Origin: an uncultured Bacteroidales bacterium
GTDB taxonomy: Bacteria; Bacteroidota; Bacteroidia; Bacteroidales; UBA932
Reading direction: 5' to 3'
Assembly: GCA_900541925.1 (NCBI GenBank)
Contig: UQMB01000004.1
Span: 1-64,000, forward strand
Length of the DNA stretch: 64,000 bases
Positions 7,161-16,052 of this stretch are shown one piece after another; position 1 is the first letter of the stretch, and each line of letters begins with the position of its first letter. The position numbers and the translations under genes were made by a program. The notes beneath the pieces were generated by a model. It searched no databases and was not told the origin of the DNA. It saw nothing but the letters and a program-made list of their open reading frames with translations.

Positions 7161-8002
7161 ATTTTGGTTTGTTTAGGACACCGTGTCGGCAAAACTATTG
7201 AAATGTTCGAATTAACTTTTTCTCCTCTCAGCTCAGCAGGATAAAAACTGTCCTTTAACATACTGTTAAAATAAACAACGGCAAGACTGTCTATGTTTAT
7301 ATCTCCAGAAGAAACCTCTACCTTAGTGGCTTCAGAATTACCATTTTTATTCACCACTATATTCAATACTATGTATCGGGAAATTCCAGTGAACTCTTGT
7401 CTGTTTCCCCTATAGCAAGGGAATTCACGAGTTATTTTAGACAGAGAATCACGTCCGAACATATATTCTGCTTGTTTTTCCACTTCGAATCCTGGATATA
7501 TCCTATCCAGATCTTCTTGGATTTCGGGGCCAATGTTCATATATTTTTTTGCTATTTCCTCGATCCAGTGAATATCATCATATGGCGACTCCAATTGAGT
7601 TAGCATCTTGCAGAATGAACCATCTCTGTGCCTACATATTCTCCATTCCGGATATTCAGGGTATAATAAAGAATCTTCTTTTTGTGCCGCATTACCCGAT
7701 ATGGAAAACAATGAATCATATGTGAAGTATGGATTATTCTTTTCTCCGCATAAAAGCACTTCCACACCATAATATGTTGGCAGGAATTGATTCTGTATCT
7801 TTTTGTCAGCAGAAATATGAAGGTAGAAGTGGGAAGAGTCGGACTCTGCCTTAAGAACCAAATACTCGTGTTCTTTGTCCAACTTCCATCTTTCAGCAGC
7901 ACTCTTGATTATTGACACAGTGAAAGGATCAAAATCACCTGCCCATATATGATGCGATGTACAGGCAAAGACAGCAATGGAAAATATACAAAACAATCTC
8001 AT
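7034..8002 (-). CDS. secreted TonB-C-like protein fused to Rhs-tip tail
   Basis: 322 residues with an N-terminal signal (FCIFSIAVFACTSHHIWAG). Residues about 205-290 look like a TonB C-terminal fold: VLNIVVNKNGNSEATKVEV, later SLAVVYFNSM and SNISIVLPT. The last 40 residues (from about GYGTIEERRV) are the tail of the metallopeptidase Rhs tip, added by the duplication, so the original C-terminus is lost or altered. The start overlaps the stop of the JAB-tip ORF (ATGA), so it is the likely partner or immunity gene of that tip. Confidence 0.6.
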   Translation of the reverse strand: MRLFCIFSIAVFACTSHHIWAGDFDPFTVSIIKSAAERWKLDKEHEYLVLKAESDSSHFYLHISADKKIQNQFLPTYYGVEVLLCGEKNNPYFTYDSLFSISGNAAQKEDSLLYPEYPEWRICRHRDGSFCKMLTQLESPYDDIHWIEEIAKKYMNIGPEIQEDLDRIYPGFEVEKQAEYMFGRDSLSKITREFPCYRGNRQEFTGISRYIVLNIVVNKNGNSEATKVEVSSGDINIDSLAVVYFNSMLKDSFYPAELRGEKVNSNISIVLPTRCPKQTKIDNGYGTIEERRVISGMEQKVAKAFGEINGFPRRTNPARRPF

Positions 8003-8910
8003 TTTACATAATCAGGATATATCCACTCCCAACACATTATTCCCGGAATTATCCCTTGACCTGTATAGCCGACAAGGTAATCATCTTTTGGGCGGTATAC
8101 GTAATGGTTTATTATATACCCTTTTGATTTTTGGAGTTTCTGCGCTGCTAATTTGTCCCCTACAACCTTCCCATCAGAAAAACCTGAAGGTATTGAATTC
8201 TTAGGATGACTATGAATAATGGACATTATAGTACTCCCTAATTTATCCTGTTTCATCGCTTCTTGGGTAATATCAACAGAATTCAATGAGTAGTTTGTCC
8301 TAACAATACCACCATCATCTTTCGTTTCAATAAGCCCAAATTCAACCGATGTATTAACAGATAAGAACCTGAAAAGACTAATACTTGAATTAAAATCACG
8401 TGAAGTAAACTCTGAATAGTCCTTTGTTTGTTTATTTGTGAATGTTCCGTAATTAAACGATATGGACTTATATTTAAGTTCACCGGTATCATCAATGGTA
8501 TAATCACGAAAATATTCACCATCGGAATCCTGCTTCATCATATCGATTCTATCTTCAGAAGTATCCAAACGGATATTGATAACCTTTCCAAAAGAGTTTA
8601 ATTCCCAAATGTCCATTCCATATGGATCCACGAGGTTGACCGGATCTCCTGCGCAGTAGGAGTACGGGGAGAGGGACGGGTACTTCTCCGCCATCGGGTC
8701 CTGCGAGAGCCAGGAGGCGGTGGCCGGGTCGTACATCCGCGCGCCGAAGTCCAGCAGCGGCAGCCCCGCAGGCTCCGCCTGCCACTCCTTGCCCGAGAAG
8801 CGCCAGCGGCCATCGGCATCGGCGGCCTCCGCGTATGTGCCCGTCCTCGTCCCGAACGGGTAGTAGTCGCTCCGCGAACGCACGACGCTAATATAAATCA
8901 TCTGATTCAT
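7999..8910 (-). CDS. orphan Rhs tip with JAB-like metalloprotease domain
   Basis: 303 residues. Residues 10-98 are a near-exact piece of the Rhs core end (SRSDYYPFGTRTG, FGARMYDPATASWLSQDP, YCAGDPVNLVDPYGMD). From about residue 100 an unrelated tip begins. It contains HSHP at 233-236 with Asp at 246 and Glu at 190/195, a spacing like the JAMM/JAB zinc site (HxH, later Asp). It has no signal peptide and lacks the rest of the core, so it is an orphan tip. It could replace the active tip by recombination in the shared core. The ATG is just upstream of the core homology. Confidence 0.7.
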   Translation of the reverse strand: MNQMIYISVVRSRSDYYPFGTRTGTYAEAADADGRWRFSGKEWQAEPAGLPLLDFGARMYDPATASWLSQDPMAEKYPSLSPYSYCAGDPVNLVDPYGMDIWELNSFGKVINIRLDTSEDRIDMMKQDSDGEYFRDYTIDDTGELKYKSISFNYGTFTNKQTKDYSEFTSRDFNSSISLFRFLSVNTSVEFGLIETKDDGGIVRTNYSLNSVDITQEAMKQDKLGSTIMSIIHSHPKNSIPSGFSDGKVVGDKLAAQKLQKSKGYIINHYVYRPKDDYLVGYTGQGIIPGIMCWEWIYPDYVK

Positions 8911-8921
8911 GATATCCCGGT

Positions 8922-9572
8922 TTAATGATACAAAACGCCCTTATTGTAGTCCTCAAAATTAGGATCTTCTTTTTTCATCATACGTGCATAGTCTCTAAAC
9001 CAAGCTGAAAGCAATTCTTTACAGATAAATTTCTGCAGACAGTTCTCGTGAAGTTCATAGTGATATTTGCCATCATAAAAGTGCATGTTTGCATAAAACC
9101 GCAATTTCCAGTCATATTTCTTTAATATATTCAGTACTGCAATATAGTACTCTGATGATTCAAAGAATCGAGAATTATACTGGATTGGTGCGACCTGCGC
9201 ATCCGTCAACGCTAAAGTATCAACGTGTGCGTCATATTTCAACAGCACAACAAATCTTGAATCGATATAATCCCTGTCCACTGGCTTACAACTAGAATTT
9301 GGAACCAATTGGGCAAGATGCTTTTTATTTCGTATAACACCTCTTCTGGCCCATTTGTTATCAATTAGTTCTGACGGAGAGGTCGCAGAATCATGTATGA
9401 TATTCCAAGGATCCGCCACTTCTGGCGGAAAATAGAATACCTCTGCCTCGTTTGGCAATGCTTTACTCATGTCTTGCCCAAAGGATAGTGCATAAACTAG
9501 CAGAGCACCGAGTATAACAAGCGCATAGAGAAGCACCCTACATGTTGGTATGTGCGCGTTCATCAAATTCAT
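8922..9572 (-). CDS. probable immunity protein for the metallopeptidase Rhs toxin
   Basis: 216-residue exported protein (signal ending SFGQ). Its start lies 35 bp inside the 3' end of the intact Rhs gene, the classic position of an immunity gene and a sign of coupled translation. A second copy is at 6359 and a divergent relative at 2625. Landmarks are DPWNI, KWARRGVIRNKK, DSRFVVLLKYD and HFYDGKYH. No enzyme motif. Export fits neutralising a toxin that acts in or crosses the periplasm. The immunity role is inferred from position and from duplication together with the toxin tail. Confidence 0.65.
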   Translation of the reverse strand: MNLMNAHIPTCRVLLYALVILGALLVYALSFGQDMSKALPNEAEVFYFPPEVADPWNIIHDSATSPSELIDNKWARRGVIRNKKHLAQLVPNSSCKPVDRDYIDSRFVVLLKYDAHVDTLALTDAQVAPIQYNSRFFESSEYYIAVLNILKKYDWKLRFYANMHFYDGKYHYELHENCLQKFICKELLSAWFRDYARMMKKEDPNFEDYNKGVLYH

Positions 9573-9780
9573 TTTCTATTCTAGTAAGTCTGTTGTTCAA
9601 TAGAGCCGCCTTACTTGACTGATTCTTAGGGGAAAGCGAAGGCTCTGTCCTGTCCCTGTTTGTTTTATGACTCCTACGGGTGACCTCACCTTCATTTATC
9701 TCACCCAAAGCCCGCGCAACTTCCTGTTCCTTTCCAGTGATTACCCTTCTTTCTTCGATAGTATCATAACTTTTATCTGT
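8922..9780 (-). repeat. segmental duplication, parent copy
   Basis: This stretch (end of the Rhs tip plus immunity gene) is repeated at about 6359-7160. Both copies preserve the overlap between the toxin 3' end and the immunity start. The downstream copy has lost about 55 bp within the tip tail. Confidence 0.75.
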
Positions 9781-12700
9781 TTCAGGCTGTTTATCACTGT
9801 TAAAACCTATTGGATCATAGAATGCCCTTACGACGTGCTCCACCTCGTGAGCTAATATAACAACAGAAGACCGCCATTTTTTAGTCCCTCTATTATAGGT
9901 CATACGATAAGGATTCCAATATAATGTACTCATATGATTCCAGAATTGTGTACCATCCTCCAGTACATTTTGTTTTACTAATAACTCTATCTTAGGATCA
10001 TTTTCTATCCTAACAAAACTTGCATCAACGCCCGCATTCGCGAGCATGCCGCGAGCTTCAGCGTAGGCCTTTCTGAAATTCTCATTCCCGACTACACGTA
10101 TCCTCTTGCCCTCCTCGTCAATGAGGCCGATCGGATCCCCGGCGCAGTAGGAGTAGGGTGAGAGGGAGGGGTACTTCTCCGCCATCGGGTCCTGCGAGAG
10201 CCAGGAGGCGGTGGCCGGATCGTACATCCGCGCCCCGAAGTCCAGCAGCGGCAGCCCCGCCGGCTCCGCCTGCCACTCCTTGCCCGAGAAGCGCCACCTG
10301 CCGTCCGCGCCGCCGGTCTCCTCATAAGAGCCAGTCCTGGTCCCGAACGGGTAGTAGTCGCTCCGCGAGCGCACGATGCCCTGCGCGTCAACTACGGCCC
10401 TCACGCTCCCCAGGTGGTCGGTGATGTGGTAGCGCACGTCATCGACAGCACCCGTGGAGGCGCGCCTCAGTATGCGTCCGGCACTGAACCCGACGCTCTC
10501 CACTGTCCCGTCCGGGAGAAGCACGAACGCGCCACGGTATCTGCGTACGGCGCCGCCCGCGGAGGACACCTCCGCCTTCGTCCCGTCGGAGAGGCGGACA
10601 TACCTCGCTTTCACCGTCCCGCCCTCGCGGAACACCGCCGGACGTCCCGTGAGGTCGTGCCCGACCGTGACGCCGGGGAGCGGGCCGGAGGTCACGCCCC
10701 CGTCCCTGCCATAGGTCCAGCCGTCACGGCGCTGACCCGTGTAGGCATACGACAGGAGGGTCTCCGGGAGGTTGCCGGAGGCTCCGTAGCGGCTCAGAGA
10801 GACGATGTCTCCGTCCTTGGTGTAGGAGATGTCCCCTTCTGTGTATGTCCGCAGAGGCGCGGCAGACGTCCCCGCGAACCTGCGCGTGTCCGAGAGGCGG
10901 CCGAACCCGTCATAGGACAGGGAGAGCGCCTGCGCCGCGTCCGTCCCCTGTCTCCACTCCCACTCCGAGGCCTGCCCCGACCATCGCGCCGCAGCGGTCC
11001 CCGCGTGCTCCGGATGCCCACGGCGAAGCGACATCGAGAACACCGGCGCGCCCTGCGACTGGGATGTAACACCCTTCGCGGCGCCGCGCCCCGTCATCCA
11101 TCCCCTGATGTCATAGCTGTCCGTGACGGTAACCGCGCCCGCGCCTTCTCCGAGAGCCATGCCCCTCGGGCGTCCGAGGTCGTCGTAGGCATACGCAACT
11201 TCCGCCCCCGCGCCGCCATCCACGCTCGCGCTCTCCGAGAGGAGCCGCCCCTCGTTGTCGTATGTGCGCAGCGTCAGCTTCGCGTGAGTGCCGCAGGTCT
11301 CCTGCTCCGCGGTCACATTGCCCGCGAAATCGTATCCGAGGCTCGTCCTGCATACCGTCCCGTCCGGCCACTTCTCCGCCGTCTGGATAAGGCGCCCGAG
11401 ACTGTCGTAGTGGTATGCCCTCGTGACATGTCCCGACACCGCACCCAAGCCTCCATCAGGAGAGAGCACCGCCGTCTCCGACCGGGTCGGCAGGCCCGCG
11501 CCCTTGTCAGGGTCGTACAGCGCCGTCACGCCGGCCACCGGGACGAACCCCAGGCCGGCGGAGGTCTCGCCAGCCCTGTCGCCATACAACGTCCGCCCGA
11601 GGAGGACGGCCGACTCCGGGTACGCCTCCGCCGGACGCGCCGACGAGGCGAACAGGGACTGGAAACGCTCCCGCGTACCCGCGCTCGAAAGCAGCCTGCG
11701 CTCCACGAGGTGCCCGTGTGCGTCATACCTGTATGTGATCCACCTGCCTGCGGCGCGGGCCTCGCCGCCACGCTCCATCACCGGACGGCCGGAGGCGTCG
11801 TACACATACTCCTCCGTCTCCCGGCCGGGGAGCTTTCTCGTCAGGAGCAGGCCCCTGCCGCTGAAACGACGCACGGTGCAGAACCGCGCCGCAGGCGTCC
11901 CGTTCGCGTCTGTCAGGCCAGGGGCCGCCCACGTCCCCCTCTCCGGGAGAAGCGCGCTCCCGCCGGGGCCTACCGTCCAGGCCTCGTTGCCCTGGAAGTC
12001 CGGGACACGGTAGGTGTCGAGGGACTCCGTGCCGGAGACGCGCCTCTCCAGCACGGTCCGTCCCATGTTGTCGGAGAACACGTCCGTCACCCTCCCGTCC
12101 TCGTCCGCCGTGCGGGTGCGCGCGAGGGCCCCCGCAGGGTAGAAGCCAGAGACGACGAGGTTCCCCTCCGCATCCACGCTGAGCAGGCGCACCTCGCCCT
12201 CCGCATTCGCGGAGTAGGAGTGCGTCACAGGCCGGGCTCCGGCGCCGGCGGCGTAGTCAGCCCCGGCCCTGTATGACTTCAGCGGACGGTCCAGAGGCGA
12301 AGCCTCATACTCCAGAGTGGAGAAGGCATGGTCCGAATCGGCTCCGTAACCGGCGGAGCGGTGCCACGAGGCCTGCGCCGCCTCCAAGCCGGAGAGAGGC
12401 TCCTCGGCCCTGCCGGAGTTGGCGGCCGACACATACGGCAGCCATGTCTTCGCGTCCGCACGCCGCATCAGGTCGTAGGTCACCGGGGTCACGATGTTGC
12501 GCCCCGTCTGGGCCCCAGCGCCCACGCGCACCACCTGCTCCGGATAGCCCAGCCCGTCGTGGAAGGTCAGCTCCTCGCTGCACGCACTCCTGTCCGCCGA
12601 GGTGTAGGTGCGCCTCAATATCCAGTTGCCCGGGATGTCCAGGCGCTCCGTGCTGTCCACCGGCTCCGGGGACGGCGGCGGCTCCGGGGCGTGGTGGAGC

Positions 12701-13062
12701 AGACTCACAGGCCCGAAGTGCCCCAGCGTGTCGCGCACCGTCAGCGTCGCCCAGTAGGAACTGTCCCCAGTGTTCGCCGACAGCGGACGCACGTGGATGA
12801 AGTCCGAGTCCTCACCCTCCGGGGAGTCCACCTCGAAGAGATTGAACGGCCAGATCTCCGCCGTCCATGGGCCGTATACGTTGATGTAGACCGCTTCCCA
12901 GGACGTGTCACCGGATGACCACTCCAGAGACGTAGGCGCAACTGTCACCTGGGCCGTGGCGGAGAATGGAAGAGAAAGGAGCGCCGATGCTATGACGCTT
13001 AGGACGGTCTTTCCGGAACACCGTGCGAAGGCCGATGATATAAGGTGTGTCAGCGCGCTCAT
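9538..13062 (-). CDS. Rhs toxin with BACON domain and HExxH metallopeptidase tip
   Basis: 1174 residues. The signal peptide ends SATAQ. Residues about 39-115 look like a BACON domain (VTVAPTSLEWSSG, WTAEIWPF). Around 150-175 is the DUF6443-type start (RRTYTSADRSACSEELTFHD). YD/Rhs repeats follow. The conserved core end (YHITDHLGSVRAVVD, FGARMYDPATASWLSQDP, YCAGDP) ends near residue 985. The tip of about 190 residues has HEVEH near residue 1070 and a downstream EERRVITGKEQEVARALGE, suggesting an M91/NleD-like zinc peptidase. The ATG overlaps the stop of the upstream Rhs ORF, so the two probably act as a pair. The core is very GC-rich and the tip AT-rich. Confidence 0.85.
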   Translation of the reverse strand: MSALTHLISSAFARCSGKTVLSVIASALLSLPFSATAQVTVAPTSLEWSSGDTSWEAVYINVYGPWTAEIWPFNLFEVDSPEGEDSDFIHVRPLSANTGDSSYWATLTVRDTLGHFGPVSLLHHAPEPPPSPEPVDSTERLDIPGNWILRRTYTSADRSACSEELTFHDGLGYPEQVVRVGAGAQTGRNIVTPVTYDLMRRADAKTWLPYVSAANSGRAEEPLSGLEAAQASWHRSAGYGADSDHAFSTLEYEASPLDRPLKSYRAGADYAAGAGARPVTHSYSANAEGEVRLLSVDAEGNLVVSGFYPAGALARTRTADEDGRVTDVFSDNMGRTVLERRVSGTESLDTYRVPDFQGNEAWTVGPGGSALLPERGTWAAPGLTDANGTPAARFCTVRRFSGRGLLLTRKLPGRETEEYVYDASGRPVMERGGEARAAGRWITYRYDAHGHLVERRLLSSAGTRERFQSLFASSARPAEAYPESAVLLGRTLYGDRAGETSAGLGFVPVAGVTALYDPDKGAGLPTRSETAVLSPDGGLGAVSGHVTRAYHYDSLGRLIQTAEKWPDGTVCRTSLGYDFAGNVTAEQETCGTHAKLTLRTYDNEGRLLSESASVDGGAGAEVAYAYDDLGRPRGMALGEGAGAVTVTDSYDIRGWMTGRGAAKGVTSQSQGAPVFSMSLRRGHPEHAGTAAARWSGQASEWEWRQGTDAAQALSLSYDGFGRLSDTRRFAGTSAAPLRTYTEGDISYTKDGDIVSLSRYGASGNLPETLLSYAYTGQRRDGWTYGRDGGVTSGPLPGVTVGHDLTGRPAVFREGGTVKARYVRLSDGTKAEVSSAGGAVRRYRGAFVLLPDGTVESVGFSAGRILRRASTGAVDDVRYHITDHLGSVRAVVDAQGIVRSRSDYYPFGTRTGSYEETGGADGRWRFSGKEWQAEPAGLPLLDFGARMYDPATASWLSQDPMAEKYPSLSPYSYCAGDPIGLIDEEGKRIRVVGNENFRKAYAEARGMLANAGVDASFVRIENDPKIELLVKQNVLEDGTQFWNHMSTLYWNPYRMTYNRGTKKWRSSVVILAHEVEHVVRAFYDPIGFNSDKQPETDKSYDTIEERRVITGKEQEVARALGEINEGEVTRRSHKTNRDRTEPSLSPKNQSSKAALLNNRLTRIENEFDERAHTNM

Positions 13063-15986
13063 AGTGAAGTATCTGTCTTGTTGTCGGTTGAGTAGAGATA
13101 TGCGCCTGAGGCCCTCCCGAGGGCGTCCAGCACCTCGTGGAGCTTGCCGGAAGCGTTGTATGTGTACGAGACGGATGTCCCGTCAGGGCCGGTCTCGCGG
13201 GTCAGACCCACCAGGGGCTCGTACTCCCAGACGGTCACCTCGGCTCCGGAGATGGCCCTCAGGCCCGACTCCGATTCCACAGATAGCGCTCCCTCGATGG
13301 GGCCGTACTGGAGACTACGCAGCTCCGGCACGTTGCGCACAGCCTGCAGCGTGGTGCCGCTCACGGCCGCGACCGGGTACAGCCCTCCGTAGCCCCAGAC
13401 ATAGACGGTCACCGTGCCGTCAGGGGCGGTACGCGTGAGGGGGCGGCCGAGGTGGTCGTAAGTATACGATGTCACGCTGCGCACTCCGGTCGTGGAGTCG
13501 GTCTCCATGACGCTGCCCACCCTGAAGAGCGACGGGTGCGCCACCGGTGCCGGCTGCACATAGCTGTACTCCGTTATCGACACCACCCGCTCCTGCCCGC
13601 CGGAGGGCCTCACCAGGCGCGTCTCGGACAGGGGGAAGCCCACCATCCCGGCATCGGCCATCAGCTTCGCGACGCCGGAGGAGGCCTCAGTCACATAACT
13701 GCGGCGCAGAAGCGACTCCGTCCCCCGGCTGTCAGACGCCCTCTCCTCCGTGCGGAGGAAGTCAGAGTTGTATGCGTATGAGGTCGTGCGAGTGACTCTC
13801 CGCTCGCCGAACACGAGACTCTCCGTGCGTGACGACACATCTTCGCGCCCCGTCCACAGGCCCACGTCGGCGGTGGAGATGAAGAGGTAGTCTTTAAGAC
13901 CTATATATTCGTCCGCTGCGGATAGTTTTCGGACAACCGACGACTCTGTCGACACGGGCGCACCGTCGGCGCGGAGGTTCTCAAGCGAAAGAAGCATCCC
14001 GCGTCCCCTCTGCCGGGAGGTGTTGACGAACAGGCCGGCAAACGGCAGGCACTCGCCGCCCCAGTCGCCTAAACCTGGCATCTTCTCTACCGACAAATTA
14101 TTCATTATGAGTGTGTCCGGTATTTCCGCCGCCGTCCTGAACCGGTAGCGGACAGCACTGCCGTCCCTGCGCCGCTCCGTCACGGTGCCGTACTCAATGT
14201 GCGAGACGCCGAAGCGGGTCATGTTGTTCGACCATATCTTGCCGGACATTGTGTTCGCCAGCACTGACACAGAGAAGTCCACGCGGTATCTCGGCATCTG
14301 AAGCAATATTCCGGAACTTGCCGTCCCGTCCTTGTACTCGAACGTCCGGCTGTCCAGCAATGTCCCGTCGGACCCGTAGCTGGAATATCCGGCAAGCCGC
14401 AGGCCGCCGCAGGTTCCGGTCCCACCAGCCAAAACCGGCCTGAACCCGTCGGATGACAGGCGGGTAACCTTTTTCGAATAGTCGTTGCCCTCATAACTGA
14501 ATGTCGTCCACCCGCCCGTCGGATAGGTGATTCTGGACAGTGTCCCATATTTTGCATAGGCGGCATCCGGCCGCCTCGGGCTGTCGGGAAGGATGGTCTC
14601 ATCATTGGAGGCGTTCACGGACACCGCCCCGAGGAAGGAGTCGTTGGTGCTCGCCCGCCCGTTGTAGTAACCCCAGTGGTCTATCTTGAACGTGCCGTAC
14701 ATCGGGCAGAGGTCGTTGCGGAAGTACTCAATGGAGTATGTGCCTTCTCCTGATATAGTCACTGAGGACAGGAAGCCCGTTCCGGACTTTGCTTCCGTAT
14801 TATATGAGAAGTCGCAGGTCCGGATGTCCTTCCCGCCGCGGCGGATACTGATGCCGGAGAGTTTGTCCACGCCGAGGAACCGGCGCGGGGAGACCTCGTT
14901 GTCGGGGCCCATGTTGGCATTGTAGTATTTCTCCTGATAAGGTTCCTGGTAGGAAAGCACCGCCAGCGTGTCCCCGTCCACGAGCACCGTCTCAGGGAAA
15001 CTATAGTATCCGCGCGCATCCGTCAGGCCGCGGCCTCGTCCGTTCACAACCGAAAAGTCTCCCTCTCCCCAACCGGAAGGCCCGAAGACAGAGACGCTGT
15101 AGCAGACAGAATACGGCCGCTGCACGTGGATGCCGGCCGTGCGCCCGTATCCGAACTCCATCTTCCTGCCATTCGGAGCCACGATGCGGCTCAGTTTCCA
15201 GGCCGAAATCATGCGGTATCCGTCATAATCATCCTGGTCTGTTTCGCCGGCCTCACCGGCATAGCCGTCAAACTCGTACCGATACCCGTCCGCCACCGTT
15301 ATCGATATCGGCGTGTGGTTGCTGAAGTTCGAATCCATCTCTATCCTGAACAGGGACGGACTGACGCTGGTGCCGTATACGGTCACGTCACCTGCCGGCC
15401 CAAGGACGAAAGAGCCGCTGTACCCCATGAAATTGAAGTGATACAGGTCCGGCTCGGCGTCGTATGCCGCAGGCGAGGATGCGCCGCAGGACGGGAAGAG
15501 CCAGTAGCAGAGCTCGTCGCCGATGCGCCCGTCGTTGGCCGTATACAGAGTGGCCTGGCTGATGTCCATCGCCGACTTGTGGATGCTGAGATAGCCCTCT
15601 GCGTATATGGTGCCGCCTCCAGTGTCTATGTTGTGGCTTTTGTCGTCGGGCAGGCCTCTCACCTCCCTTGTGATGACGCCGCCCAAGTTCAGGGTCCAGT
15701 CCGGACCGAGGATGCCGGACACCACATTGGGGATGTGTCCGGTGGTGGCATAGTCAAAACTTATGGGGAGCTCGAAGTCCAGGTCCTTGTAGGTGTAGAA
15801 AGGTATCGACAGACTGAGAGTCCCGGTATAGAGGGAAGGATGTATCTCACCGTACTTCATGAATTCCCACGCGTCCGCAGATGGCCGCTGGGGTTCGTTG
15901 CCCGCGCTCATCTGGGCCCGCGATGGTTGCGGCAGCGCAAGTGTCAGCGCTGCAACAATTAAGATGGTTCTTGCGATAGTTTTCAT
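13059..15986 (-). CDS. Rhs/YD companion protein (N-terminal partner)
   Basis: 975 residues from the chosen ATG, which gives the signal peptide ending PSRAQ; 16 further upstream codons are open but less likely. The N-terminal region (GEIHPSLYTGTLSLSIPFYT, LGPDWTLNLGGVI) resembles the beginning of large Bacteroidota Rhs/SpvB-like shell proteins. YD repeats appear only near the end (YTYDHLGRPLTRTAPDGT, SVSYTYNASGKLHEVLDALG). It has no core end and no toxin tip. The stop overlaps the start of the tip-bearing gene, so the shell appears to be encoded in two pieces. A TATATTTA box about 20 bp after a TTG lies upstream, a possible promoter. Confidence 0.8.
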   Translation of the reverse strand: MKTIARTILIVAALTLALPQPSRAQMSAGNEPQRPSADAWEFMKYGEIHPSLYTGTLSLSIPFYTYKDLDFELPISFDYATTGHIPNVVSGILGPDWTLNLGGVITREVRGLPDDKSHNIDTGGGTIYAEGYLSIHKSAMDISQATLYTANDGRIGDELCYWLFPSCGASSPAAYDAEPDLYHFNFMGYSGSFVLGPAGDVTVYGTSVSPSLFRIEMDSNFSNHTPISITVADGYRYEFDGYAGEAGETDQDDYDGYRMISAWKLSRIVAPNGRKMEFGYGRTAGIHVQRPYSVCYSVSVFGPSGWGEGDFSVVNGRGRGLTDARGYYSFPETVLVDGDTLAVLSYQEPYQEKYYNANMGPDNEVSPRRFLGVDKLSGISIRRGGKDIRTCDFSYNTEAKSGTGFLSSVTISGEGTYSIEYFRNDLCPMYGTFKIDHWGYYNGRASTNDSFLGAVSVNASNDETILPDSPRRPDAAYAKYGTLSRITYPTGGWTTFSYEGNDYSKKVTRLSSDGFRPVLAGGTGTCGGLRLAGYSSYGSDGTLLDSRTFEYKDGTASSGILLQMPRYRVDFSVSVLANTMSGKIWSNNMTRFGVSHIEYGTVTERRRDGSAVRYRFRTAAEIPDTLIMNNLSVEKMPGLGDWGGECLPFAGLFVNTSRQRGRGMLLSLENLRADGAPVSTESSVVRKLSAADEYIGLKDYLFISTADVGLWTGREDVSSRTESLVFGERRVTRTTSYAYNSDFLRTEERASDSRGTESLLRRSYVTEASSGVAKLMADAGMVGFPLSETRLVRPSGGQERVVSITEYSYVQPAPVAHPSLFRVGSVMETDSTTGVRSVTSYTYDHLGRPLTRTAPDGTVTVYVWGYGGLYPVAAVSGTTLQAVRNVPELRSLQYGPIEGALSVESESGLRAISGAEVTVWEYEPLVGLTRETGPDGTSVSYTYNASGKLHEVLDALGRASGAYLYSTDNKTDTSL

Positions 15987-16052
15987 GTATGTGGTTAATT
16001 TCAGGTAAATATATTGAAAAATCTTGAATCGCAAAAAGCCCTCGCGGTTGAA

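Noticed and set aside
10414..12276. A long plus-strand open frame (620 codons) opposite the Rhs gene
   Set aside because: It is an artefact of the GC-rich antisense strand. The product is Arg/Ala/Pro-rich with no domain, and the minus-strand Rhs protein is clearly real.
15126..15962. Plus-strand open frame opposite the first Rhs ORF
   Set aside because: Antisense shadow in GC-rich coding sequence, with no start signal or recognisable domain.
9538..15986. Repeated short motifs considered as a CRISPR or DNA repeat array
   Set aside because: They are protein-level YD/Rhs repeats with irregular spacing and variable DNA sequence.
15987..16052. Direct repeats TTGAATC between dnaE and the Rhs locus as an attachment site
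   Set aside because: Only seven bases, repeated once 25 bp apart, with no integrase gene nearby.
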